Shown: piece by piece, positions 1-6,926 of the stretch
Position numbering within the stretch: the first letter of the stretch is position 1
Layout: each line of letters starts with the position of its first letter
DNA from: Opitutus sp. GAS368
GTDB taxonomy: Bacteria > Verrucomicrobiota > Verrucomicrobiia > Opitutales > Opitutaceae
DNA length: 7,417 bases
Assembly (NCBI GenBank): GCA_945862035.1
Contig: CAMAXB010000155.1
Span: 1-7,417 of the forward strand
Direction: 5' to 3'
Translations under genes and position numbers: made by a program
The notes under the pieces: generated by a model
Told to the model about the DNA's origin: nothing
The model's database searches: none
What the model saw: the letters and a program-made list of their open reading frames with translations, nothing else

Positions 1-2
1 AC

Positions 3-74
3 TTCACGCCGCTGGAAGTTTACCGCCGCGACCTGCCGGTGCGCTCAGCGCTTGAACTTTATGCGCTCATCTGA
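3..74 (+). CDS. C-terminal end of an unidentified protein (partial at left edge)
   Basis: The third forward frame is open from the window edge and stops with TGA at 72-74. It gives a 23-residue tail that includes PLEVYRRDLPVRSALELYAL. The residue mix is typical of a folded soluble protein and codons are mostly G or C at the third position, whereas the second frame is stopped at 52-54. No motif identifies the family. It runs in the same direction as the transhydrogenase operon but is separated from it by about 120 bases containing a C-rich tract. Whether the two are co-transcribed cannot be told. The partial call rests only on codon pattern and a plausible tail. Confidence 0.45.
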   Translation, partial: FTPLEVYRRDLPVRSALELYALI

Positions 75-107
75 CACGCGTCCATCAGAGCTCGCGGGAG
101 AGCTTCG

Positions 108-131
108 CTCCCCTCCCCTCCCCCGCCTCCC
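108..131 (-). promoter_or_regulatory. G-quadruplex-type tract upstream of pntAA
   Basis: The + strand is almost pure pyrimidine here, so the - strand carries four G runs in a row: GGG (129-131), GGGGG (120-124), GGGG (115-118) and GGGG (110-113). The loops between them are 4, 1 and 1 bases. This fits the usual pattern for an intramolecular G-quadruplex on the template strand of the pnt operon. The left end also overlaps a short hairpin, GGGAG 96-100 with CTCCC 108-112. A regulatory role is inference; only the pattern is seen. Confidence 0.35.
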
Positions 132-193
132 TGATCGTAGCTTTATTTAACCGATTCGCTTTCAAATGATTGGGATTCACCTCATACTGTTCT

Positions 194-1327
<1,134 letters not shown>

Positions 1328-1336
1328 TTTCATCCC

Positions 1337-1645
1337 ATGGAACTCATTCTCCTCTTCTTCATCTTCACCCTCGCCGGGTTCCTCGGCTTTGAGCTCATCG
1401 CGAAGGTGCCCTCGCAGCTGCACACGCCACTGATGTCGGGCTCCAACGCCGTCTCGGGCATCACCATCGTCGGCGCGATCATCGCCGCTGGCGCGGATGA
1501 CGGCTCGTGGGTCACCACCGTGCTCGGGACGGCAGCCGTCACGCTGGCTATGATCAATGTCATCGGCGGTTACTTCGTGACCGACCGCATGCTGGGTATG
1601 TTCAAGAAGAAGGATGGGCCGGCCAAGAAGGAGAGCTCGTCATGA
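1337..1645 (+). CDS. pntAB: Transhydrogenase alpha-2 subunit (PntAB, membrane domain II part)
   Basis: This small integral membrane subunit supplies the alpha-side helices of the proton channel. The 102-residue product has about three hydrophobic helices (roughly residues 3-20, 38-51 and 59-80) and a lysine-rich cytoplasmic tail. The family signature LHTPLMSGSN is at residues 28-37, and GGYFVTDRMLGMF is at the end of the last helix. It is on the short side for this subunit. In the second helix, the position that is His42 in the Thermus thermophilus protein is Ser40 here, as also in E. coli (comparison from memory). The start at 1337 has no Shine-Dalgarno site but lies 9 bases after the pntAA stop. 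Its TGA overlaps the pntB ATG (ATGA, 1642-1645), which indicates translational coupling. Identity is secure from sequence and context. Confidence 0.95.
   Translation: MELILLFFIFTLAGFLGFELIAKVPSQLHTPLMSGSNAVSGITIVGAIIAAGADDGSWVTTVLGTAAVTLAMINVIGGYFVTDRMLGMFKKKDGPAKKESSS
1628..1633 (+). promoter_or_regulatory. Shine-Dalgarno site of pntB
   Basis: AAGGAG lies eight bases before ATG 1642, inside the end of pntAB. It supports that start over the in-frame open reading that extends back to 1507 within pntAB. It is the only convincing Shine-Dalgarno site in front of any real start in this window. Confidence 0.8.
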
Positions 1646-3060
1646 ACGCCGAGATCCTCATCAACTCGGCCTATATCCTGGCCTCAATCCTCTTTATCAT
1701 CGGCCTGAAGATGCTCGGCCGCCAGGGCACCGCCCGCCGCGGCAACCTGCTCTCCGGCGTTGGCATGCTGATCGCCATCGTAGTGACGCTACTTGATCAG
1801 CAAGTGATAGAATACCAATGGATCATAGTCGGCTTGGTCGCCGGCACGGTGATCGGCCTCGCCTGCGCCCGGTCCGTGGCCATGACGGCAATGCCCGAGA
1901 TGGTCGCACTACTCAACGGCTTCGGCGGTCTGGCCTCGCTCATCGTCGGCGCCGCGGAGTTCCTCCGCATCCGCGGCGGCACGGTGGTCCCCGAGGACCC
2001 GGTCTTCACGGCCACCGTCACATACCTTACGATCCTGATCGGCGGCATCACTTTCACCGGTTCGATTTATGCCCTCTGCAAATTGGCGGAGTGGCTCAGT
2101 GGCCGCGCGATCACCTTTGGCGGGCAGCATATCGTCAATGGTCTCATGCTGATCGCGACCCTGGTGGCGGGCGTGGTCTATGTCGTCGCCGGCGATCCCC
2201 AGACGGTGTTGCTCGCTTTTGCGGTCTTTACGGTACTCTCGCTCGTGCTCGGCTGGACGCTCGTCATGCCGATCGGCGGCGGCGATATGCCGGTTGTCAT
2301 CTCGATGTTGAACAGCCTGTCGGGCATCGCAGCGTGCGCGGCCGGCTTTATCATTCGCAACAATGTGCTGGTGGTCGCTGGCTGTCTCGTCGGCACGAGC
2401 GGCCTGATCCTCACTGCGATCATGTGCAAGGCCATGAACCGCTCGCTCGCCCACGTGCTTTTTTCCGGCTTCGGCTCGGCGCCGCCGGCGGCCACGGCGG
2501 GCGGCGAGGGCGTCATTCAGGGCGAACTCAAGCCGATCTCCGCCGAGGACACATTCGCGGTCCTCGAGGCGGCGCGGCAGGTTGTCATCATCCCGGGCTA
2601 CGGCATGGCGGTGTCGCAGGCGCAGCATATCGTGCGTGAGCTGGCCGAAATGCTGGAGCGGAACGGCGCGGAAGTGCGCTTCGCGATCCATCCCGTCGCG
2701 GGCCGCATGCCCGGCCACATGAACGTGCTCCTCGCGGAGGCCAGCGTACCCTATGAGCAGCTGGTTGAGATGGACGCGGTCAACCCTGTTATGCCGACGA
2801 TGGACGTGGCGATCGTTATCGGCGCCAACGATGTCGTGAACCCCGCCGCGACAAGCGACAAGTCATCGCCGATCTACGGCATGCCCATCATCAATGCCCA
2901 CGAGGCGCGCACGGTTATTTGCCTGAAGCGCGGCAAGGGTACGGGCTTTTCCGGCCTAGAGAACCAGCTCTTCTTGCTGCCCAACACGCGCATGCTCTAC
3001 GGCGACGCCAAGGCGTCGCTGCAGGGAGTGGTGGCGGAATTCAAGAGTCTGGGCGTCTAA
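1642..3060 (+). CDS. pntB: Proton-translocating NAD(P) transhydrogenase, beta subunit (PntB)
   Basis: The 472-residue product (usual length about 460) joins membrane domain II and NADP(H)-binding domain III. Residues 1-275 carry about nine hydrophobic helices, including the MPEMVALLNGFGG segment and the conserved loop GGGDMP with Asp215. A linker (about 275-312) leads to domain III. There the NADP signature GYGMAVSQAQ is at 319-328, followed by RMPGHMNVLLAEA, GANDVVNPA (394-402), the NADP lid-type segment KRGKGTGFSG (429-438), and MLYGDAKAS near the end. Two positions in the proton path stand out: E. coli His91 corresponds to Asn92 here, and E. coli Asn222 corresponds to Asn224. The start is fixed by AAGGAG at 1628-1633 and by the ATGA overlap with pntAB. 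The operon ends here, with a terminator at 3129-3163. The identity is certain; the lack of channel histidines is discussed in findings. Confidence 0.97.
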   Translation: MNAEILINSAYILASILFIIGLKMLGRQGTARRGNLLSGVGMLIAIVVTLLDQQVIEYQWIIVGLVAGTVIGLACARSVAMTAMPEMVALLNGFGGLASLIVGAAEFLRIRGGTVVPEDPVFTATVTYLTILIGGITFTGSIYALCKLAEWLSGRAITFGGQHIVNGLMLIATLVAGVVYVVAGDPQTVLLAFAVFTVLSLVLGWTLVMPIGGGDMPVVISMLNSLSGIAACAAGFIIRNNVLVVAGCLVGTSGLILTAIMCKAMNRSLAHVLFSGFGSAPPAATAGGEGVIQGELKPISAEDTFAVLEAARQVVIIPGYGMAVSQAQHIVRELAEMLERNGAEVRFAIHPVAGRMPGHMNVLLAEASVPYEQLVEMDAVNPVMPTMDVAIVIGANDVVNPAATSDKSSPIYGMPIINAHEARTVICLKRGKGTGFSGLENQLFLLPNTRMLYGDAKASLQGVVAEFKSLGV

Positions 3061-3066
3061 CCCCCG

Positions 3067-3084
3067 ATCACGCTGCGTCGTGAT
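3067..3084. other. Short hairpin just after pntB
   Basis: ATCACG (3067-3072) and CGTGAT (3079-3084) form a 6-bp stem with a 6-base loop, beginning six bases after the pntB stop codon. There is no U-run, so it is not itself a terminator. It could protect the 3' end of the mRNA or be chance. Confidence 0.3.
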
Positions 3085-3128
3085 GCAAACTCGCGCGTTC
3101 GCGTCTCTTCTTCCGCTCCGTTGAGCAG

Positions 3129-3163
3129 AAAATCCGGTCACCCCAAAGGTCGCCGGATTTTTT
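3129..3163 (+). terminator. Bidirectional intrinsic terminator between pntB and the SDR gene
   Basis: AAAATCCGG (3129-3137) pairs with CCGGATTTT (3153-3161). A possible inner ACC/GGT pairing lies within the 15-base loop. The right arm runs into six T (3158-3163) for + strand transcripts leaving pntB. Read on the - strand, the same stem ends in ATTTTC, so it can also serve the convergent SDR gene whose stop is at 3288. The position between two convergent genes fits a shared terminator. Confidence 0.85.
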
Positions 3164-3287
3164 CTGATCAATTTTTTCGCGCAAGTCCTGGAGGAATTAG
3201 ACCAAAGTCCTGAGCTGAGATGACGCCGATAAACACCCGGGAAGACAGTCCTTTGGGATAGCGTCTCGCCGCTCAAGCGATGCGCGT

Positions 3288-4190
3288 TTAAGTCGAGCCC
3301 GAGGGCTGGCTGGGTGTTCGCGGTTCGGCGACCGTATCGCCGGCGGTGGTGAAATCAGTCGCGAGACCGAGGGCGTTACCCGCCTCGAGTTCGCGCGCGG
3401 CCGAGCCGAGCTTCCGGCGAGCTTTATCGATGGCGTACTTGCCAAGCACGAGGCGGAGGGGTGGATTCTCCGAGCCCACGGCATCGATGATGGCGTCGGC
3501 CGCCTTGTTGGGGTCGCCCGGCTGTCGGCCGGCCATCGTCTCCAAGAAGCGACGGAACTTCCCGCTCGACTGCTCGTAGTCGGGAATCTGCCCGGTTGCG
3601 CGCTCGAGCGACCGTGAGATGAAGTGCGTGCGGAAGGGACCGGGTTGCACGATCGTGACCTTTAGCCCGAGGGGCCGGATTTCCGCGGCGAGCGACTCCG
3701 AAAGGCCCTCCAGTGCCCACTTGGCCGCGCCGTAGATCGAAAATCCCGCATAGTTAGCGATCACGGCCGCGGCGCTAATATTAACGAAATGCCCGCTCTT
3801 CTGGGCTCGCAAGATCGGCAGGGCGGCGCGAATCACCCGCAGCGAGCCAAAGAAATTCGTTTCAAAATTACGCGTGATTTGCGTCTCGGCGTACTCCTCC
3901 ACGGCTCCGATTAGGCCGTAACCGGAATTGTTCACCACCACATCCAGTCGACCAAAGACGCCGGCCGCCTGCGCGACCACCGAAACGATTTGGGGCGCGT
4001 CGGTGACGTAGAGGGCGAACGCTCGACAACGGCTCGGATTCGCATCGACCAAGTCAGCGAGCGTCTCCGGCTGGCGGGCGGTTGCAATCAGGCGGTGTCC
4101 CCGTGCGAGCACGCGCTCGGCCAGCGCGCGGCCGAGTCCGCTTGAACAACCGGTGATGAGCCAGACTGGTGTGTCGTTGAGAGGGGTCAT
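3288..4190 (-). CDS. Short-chain dehydrogenase/reductase (classical SDR family) with altered catalytic serine position
   Basis: This is a 300-residue classical SDR, a cytoplasmic NAD(P)(H)-dependent oxidoreductase of unknown substrate. The cofactor motif TGCSSGLG is at 13-20. Arg39 after the second strand (ATAR) suggests NADP(H) preference. NNSG is at 87-90, the structural Asn is N112, YGAAK places the catalytic Tyr at 153 and Lys at 157, and PGPFRT is at 183-188. The usual catalytic Ser, 13 residues before the Tyr, is Ala140 (NISA instead of NISS), with Ser139 next to it. The proline- and serine-rich C-terminal tail is slightly longer than the family core. The start at 4190 has no Shine-Dalgarno site. 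It lies 111 bases downstream of the SOUL gene on the same strand with no clear terminator between, so co-transcription is possible. The family call is firm; the substrate is unknown. Confidence 0.9.
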   Translation of the reverse strand: MTPLNDTPVWLITGCSSGLGRALAERVLARGHRLIATARQPETLADLVDANPSRCRAFALYVTDAPQIVSVVAQAAGVFGRLDVVVNNSGYGLIGAVEEYAETQITRNFETNFFGSLRVIRAALPILRAQKSGHFVNISAAAVIANYAGFSIYGAAKWALEGLSESLAAEIRPLGLKVTIVQPGPFRTHFISRSLERATGQIPDYEQSSGKFRRFLETMAGRQPGDPNKAADAIIDAVGSENPPLRLVLGKYAIDKARRKLGSAARELEAGNALGLATDFTTAGDTVAEPRTPSQPSGST

Positions 4191-4301
4191 GGAGAGGATC
4201 GAGTCGGGGGCGTGAGAAAGAGCTGAAGGGCGAGGCAGGCGGCCCGGCTCCGGTCTGTCTTGCTGAGCGGGGGGCTTGAGCGTGATGACCCGAGGTGTCG
4301 C

Positions 4302-4847
4302 TTATTGCGTCTGCGGTTTACCGATGGGGCGCACCGGTACATGCACCTCAAAGCGTTTCAGGAATCCGGGCGTGAAGGGCGAGCTCCAATAAACAGCGTA
4401 GGCTGAACCCGCCGCCTCGACTGCGGTTTGCTTGCCCAGCCAGCTCAACAAGAGATCACGCGTTTTGACAAAATTTTGCGCAGAGTAGCTGCCGCGAGCG
4501 CCGAGGCTGGCCACCCAACGCTCCGGCAATTCGACAAGTTCGACCGGACCCTTGCTCCCAGTTGCCTTCCCCCGCTGGCTCTCGGCCACCCAAAAAAACA
4601 TGGCCGCCCCCTCGATTTGAGCCTCCACCGGGGTGGTCATGGAGAGTTCATGGGAGGAGATATATCGAAACAGCGGACCGAAGAGCCGGTTCGATTGCTC
4701 GAAGTAATTCCCCGGCGCCGAGGTCTTGAGGAGCAAGCCGGCCGGCAGGGTCTTCAATTCCGGCTCGCCGACCGGCGAGGGCGGAAAAGCTTGTTCAGCT
4801 GCCATTGCCGCCGACGCTAGGCCCAGCAGCAGGAGAAAGCTTTTCAT
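4302..4847 (-). CDS. Exported SOUL-type heme-binding family protein
   Basis: The 181-residue product starts with a Sec signal peptide: a Lys-Ser N-terminus, a hydrophobic core at residues 4-15 and likely cleavage after AMA (14-16). It is therefore expected in the periplasm. The mature part shows the SOUL/HBP pattern: LFRYIS (59-64), then MTTPV (70-74), and a C-terminal block YWSSPFTPGFLKRFEVHVPV (153-172) that matches the usual aromatic-Y-x(n)-P-F-T-P-x-F-L-R-R-x-E-V segment. SOUL proteins bind heme or tetrapyrroles; many bacterial members are uncharacterised, so heme binding here is a family inference. No Shine-Dalgarno site precedes ATG 4847, and the 15 bases before it are pyrimidine-rich. 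A -10-like TAAAAT lies on the - strand at 4876-4871 without a matching -35. The SDR gene follows on the same strand. Confidence 0.85.
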   Translation of the reverse strand: MKSFLLLLGLASAAMAAEQAFPPSPVGEPELKTLPAGLLLKTSAPGNYFEQSNRLFGPLFRYISSHELSMTTPVEAQIEGAAMFFWVAESQRGKATGSKGPVELVELPERWVASLGARGSYSAQNFVKTRDLLLSWLGKQTAVEAAGSAYAVYWSSPFTPGFLKRFEVHVPVRPIGKPQTQ

Positions 4848-5403
4848 TGGAAATGAAGGGAGGACCTTGAATTTTATTGAGGGCTGAGAGGGCTCGAGAG
4901 ACGGCGGAGACGGGGTGAACCTTGCAAAATCTTACCTCGATCTTCGCCCGTGAGAGGGTGGGCTTTATCGGAACAAAACACCTTAGGCGGAAAGCGTCAT
5001 TTTTCAACAACGACGTCGAGTGATTCCAGGGGCAGTGAACTTTGGCGGCCCTCAGGTCAGGAGGTTGCCGGCGTGACGCGGCTCGGTACTCACGGATTGG
5101 GCCGGGCGCTGAGTTAAGCCGTGCTCGCGTCCCCTTTTCGCTCTCGCATGCCCATGATCGCGCGACGAATAGCGCTCCTCACTTAGCGTCATTCCGCCCT
5201 GACTCCCTCTCGCTGGGCCGGCAGACTTCCCCGCTGCTCTTCGCACCGGCTACTTCCCGCCGGATGCGGACTTTGTTCTGGGTGCCATCGCGTTTCCCTT
5301 TCCGCCCGTCTTATCTGCAACCTGAGCGACTTACCTCTGAGGATCATTGCTCCGTGGGGCGGATGCCACGGACACGACCGTGCGATGACGCATTCCCACC
5401 GAA
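4848..5403. other. Non-coding interval of 556 bases, no gene recognised
   Basis: This lies between the 5' end of the SOUL gene and the 3' end of the nitroreductase gene, both on the - strand. The open frames across it (for example 5042-5437 on +, 5189-5407 on -) give arginine-, serine- and proline-rich products with no family character and no usable start signals. The part near 4848-5000 is relatively AT-richer and presumably holds the SOUL gene promoter. The only clear structure is a hairpin at 5351-5372. The interval is long for this otherwise compact region and may be decayed DNA. Confidence 0.5.
5351..5372. other. 7-bp stem hairpin downstream of the nitroreductase gene
   Basis: TCCGTGG (5351-5357) and CCACGGA (5366-5372) form a perfect 7-bp stem with an 8-base loop. 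It begins 31 bases beyond the nitroreductase stop on the - strand. No T-run follows on that strand (the next bases read GCAATGATCC), so it is at best a weak terminator or an mRNA end-stabilising hairpin. Confidence 0.4.
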
Positions 5404-6006
5404 TCAAAATCCGTTTTCAATCACCACCTCGTTGTAGGCAAGCTGGCCGGGGCGGGGCCAGGAGTCCTGCGTCTTGCGCCCGACCGCGATCATGAAGGAA
5501 ATGATGTGGTCAGAGGGCAGGCGGATGATTTTTCCAACCTCCTCGTAATCGAATCCGTCCATCGGGCACGTGTCGTAGTCCATCGCCTTTGCGGCGAGCA
5601 TGAGTGTCTGGCCTGCCATGCCACAGGAGCGCATGACCTCGTCGCGCTGCACATCCGGTTTGCCGGAGTAATACCCCTCGATCGCCGGCACGAGGAAATC
5701 CTGCACGCCCCGCGGCGCGTTCCGCCAGTAGTTGGCGGGATTTTGTTTCCATGCGGAGAGGTTGCCGCACAGCACAACAAGCAAGGAGGCGTCTGTCACT
5801 TGGGCCTGATCCCAGGCCGCAGCCCGGATTTTCTTGCGGGTCTCTCTGTCGCGCACGATGACAAACCGCCAGTTTTGGATGTTAAAAGCGGTCGGCGAGA
5901 GCAGAGCCAACTCGAGCAGCCGCCGCTCCTCCTCCGGAGACATGCGATGTGCGGGGTCGTAATTCTTGATGGCGCGGCGGGATTCGATGGCTTCAATGGT
6001 GGTCAT
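5404..6006 (-). CDS. Nitroreductase family protein (FMN-dependent NAD(P)H oxidoreductase)
   Basis: The 200-residue product has the standard nitroreductase length. The FMN-binding N-terminal signature IESRRAIKNYD (7-17) contributes Arg10 and Arg11 to the flavin phosphate. SPTAFNIQNWRF (37-48) is the second flavin/dimer signature. The block SCGMAGQTLMLAAKAMDYDTCPMDGFD and the closing VGRK segment complete the fold. Members are cytoplasmic homodimers that reduce nitroaromatics, quinones or flavins with NAD(P)H; the physiological substrate cannot be told here. ATG 6006 is the natural start, as TTIEAIESRRAIKNYD is the usual N-terminus. No Shine-Dalgarno site precedes it. A long open frame on the opposite strand (5506-6228) is mostly a mirror of this gene, but its last 60 bases appear to be part of a separate gene remnant. 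The gene stands alone, not obviously in an operon. Confidence 0.92.
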   Translation of the reverse strand: MTTIEAIESRRAIKNYDPAHRMSPEEERRLLELALLSPTAFNIQNWRFVIVRDRETRKKIRAAAWDQAQVTDASLLVVLCGNLSAWKQNPANYWRNAPRGVQDFLVPAIEGYYSGKPDVQRDEVMRSCGMAGQTLMLAAKAMDYDTCPMDGFDYEEVGKIIRLPSDHIISFMIAVGRKTQDSWPRPGQLAYNEVVIENGF

Positions 6007-6165
6007 TGCTGGCGACGTTGGGTCCTGCCCGCCGCCAAAGCAACCCCGCGGATCTCTTCCCCCGTCCGCGACGCGTCAGGCGGAGAGGGCGAACGCAGCA
6101 TGGGCCAGGCGCACGGCCATTCTAAACTGAAGAGGACCCGGAACCGTCGCGCCCCTCGGAGGGAT

Positions 6166-6453
6166 CCAGGGCCGAACATTGTCGCGTTTTACGAGTCGCA
6201 CCCCGCAGGTGTGACCTTGTTCGGCTGACCCCCGTTCCAGAAGGCGGCTACGGGTCCCTCGACCTGCGCGTCTACGCACTACTCGACGGCCACCCGAGGA
6301 TCCTGGCCATCGCCGTCGACGACTCGGACATCAGCGCCGGCTGGGGGCGGGAGGGCTTGAACGAGATCTCCTTCAAGCAGATCTCGGAGTCACGCGCCGA
6401 CCCGCGCGCGATCAATCTGATCTTCCCCCGGATGACGCACGAGCGCGGCGCGC
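6166..6453 (+). pseudogene. Frameshifted remnant of an unidentified + strand gene (C-terminal part)
   Basis: Two adjoining segments in different frames read like one protein. In one frame 6166-6225 gives PGPNIVAFYESHPAGVTLFG and then TGA at 6226-6228. One frame over, from about 6231, the sequence continues as PVPEGGYGSLDLRVYALL (6231-6284) and on through GHPRILAIAVDDSDI, GLNEISFKQISES and RAINLIFPR, to about 6453. In this second part most third codon positions are G or C, as in the real genes nearby. No start codon suited to this frame precedes it, and the open frame then runs without a natural end into an AT-rich repeat and antisense through the S4 gene. This looks like a degraded C-terminal fragment with at least one frameshift and a lost 5' end. 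I do not recognise the family. The exact ends are uncertain. Confidence 0.5.
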
Positions 6454-6460
6454 GTGCATC

Positions 6461-6487
6461 TGAGATTTCAAATTTGAGATTTCAAAT
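6461..6487. repeat. AT-rich tandem repeat, 14-bp period, two copies
   Basis: TGAGATTTCAAAT occurs at 6461-6473 and again at 6475-6487, separated by one T, so the period is 14 bases. The middle (ATTTCAAATTTGAGAT) is also nearly self-complementary. The block is a sharp AT-rich island between GC-rich sequences, directly following the gene remnant and directly abutting the GC palindrome at 6488-6507. It may be part of an interspersed genomic repeat; only the local copies are visible here. Confidence 0.75.
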
Positions 6488-6507
6488 GCGCCGGCGTCAG
6501 CCGGCGC
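6488..6507 (-). terminator. Perfect GC palindrome at the end of the S4 gene, candidate terminator
   Basis: GCGCCGGC (6488-6495) and GCCGGCGC (6500-6507) form a perfect 8-bp stem with the 4-base loop GTCA. On the - strand the stem overlaps the end of the S4 gene: its right arm encodes the final Ala-Gly, and the TGA stop (6499-6497) sits in the loop. The bases after it on the - strand are ATTTGAAATC, only a weak T-run, so termination is plausible but not assured. Confidence 0.55.
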
Positions 6508-6733
6508 GGACGACCAGGGTTTCTTCGCCGAGGGTGACCTTGTCGCCGGCGACGAGCTTGCGGCCGCGACGGGTCTCGACCGTGCCGTTCACCTGCACGT
6601 CGCCCGCGACGACAGCCTCCTTGGCCTCGCCCCCGCTGCCGAAGAGGCCGGCGAACTTGAGGAACTGCGCGAGTTCGATGGGAAAACGGGACACCGCCAC
6701 GTCACGGGCACCCGGGGAGGAGGACTTACTCAT
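6497..6733 (-). CDS. Small S4-domain RNA-binding protein (YbcJ-like)
   Basis: The 78-residue product is essentially one S4 RNA-binding domain. The segment IELAQFLKFAGLFGSGGEAK (19-38) is followed by VVAGDVQVNGTVETRRGRKL (41-60) and a closing GDKV block, the typical alpha-L RNA-binding motif of YbcJ/YaaA-type proteins. The conserved basic run R55, R56, R58, K59 would contact RNA. Such proteins are usually linked to ribosome or RNA binding in the cytoplasm, with no enzymatic activity of their own. I chose ATG 6733 because the family N-terminus is short; a GTG at 6808 in the same frame would add 25 residues rich in Arg and Pro without family character. No Shine-Dalgarno site precedes it. The stop lies in the loop of a perfect palindrome. 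A strong terminator upstream (6932-6954) separates it from ndk, so it should have its own promoter in 6734-6925. Confidence 0.85.
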   Translation of the reverse strand: MSKSSSPGARDVAVSRFPIELAQFLKFAGLFGSGGEAKEAVVAGDVQVNGTVETRRGRKLVAGDKVTLGEETLVVRAG

Positions 6734-6901
6734 GGGCTGAACCAAGCGCGGCGCAGGCCCCGAGTCGATCCTGCAGCGCGCGGCCCGCTTCTCCCCCCGG
6801 TTGAGCACCTTGAAGCGATGAAGTTGGCTCGGGAGATGTTTACTCGGATCGAGGCGGAGGGCGCGGGTTGTTCACCTCCCTCGCCGAACGCGCAGAGGCG
6901 G

Positions 6902-6911
6902 GTTCACCTCC
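6902..6911 (-). repeat. Second copy of a 10-base direct repeat carrying a perfect anti-SD match (other copy 6870-6879)
   Basis: GGAGGTGAAC reads on the - strand at 6911-6902 and again at 6879-6870, 32 bases apart, in the leader region between ndk and the S4 gene. Each copy contains GGAGGTGA, a perfect match to the 16S rRNA 3' end. No ATG, GTG or TTG lies at a normal distance after either copy, so they do not mark a visible gene. Confidence 0.4.
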
Positions 6912-6926
6912 TCGATCGAAGGAAAC

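Noticed and set aside
96..112. GGGAG/CTCCC hairpin as terminator of the left-edge gene
   Set aside because: Short stem and followed by C-rich DNA with no T-run.
142..170. Promoter-like pair TTTATT and AATGAT before pntAA
   Set aside because: Only 3 of 6 and 4 of 6 matches to sigma-70 boxes; not enough to call.
170..193. TTG start at 170 for pntAA, adding eight residues
   Set aside because: The added residues have no family character, while MTCYVPAES from ATG 194 fits the normal N-terminus.
1507..1641. Upstream extension of the pntB frame through pntAB
   Set aside because: It is out of frame with pntAB, gives a His/Arg-rich stretch, and the AAGGAG plus ATGA overlap fix the start at 1642.
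1909..2718. Long open frame antisense to pntB, and the +2 frame at 1818-2639
   Set aside because: Both are His/Arg/Asp-rich shadows of pntB codons with no family features.
3202..3256. CCAAAG/CTTTGG inverted repeat with a 43-base spacer after the SDR gene
   Set aside because: Six-base arms with a long loop are expected by chance.
5042..5437. 131-residue + strand open frame in the non-coding interval
   Set aside because: Arg/Ser/Pro-rich, no recognisable motif, and it runs into the nitroreductase 3' end on the other strand.
5506..6165. Long + strand open frame opposite the nitroreductase gene
   Set aside because: Antisense shadow of a secure gene; only its final part, from about 6166, looks like real coding remnant.
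6733..6808. GTG start at 6808 for the S4 gene
   Set aside because: Would add an Arg/Pro-rich 25-residue extension absent from the family; ATG 6733 gives the usual length.
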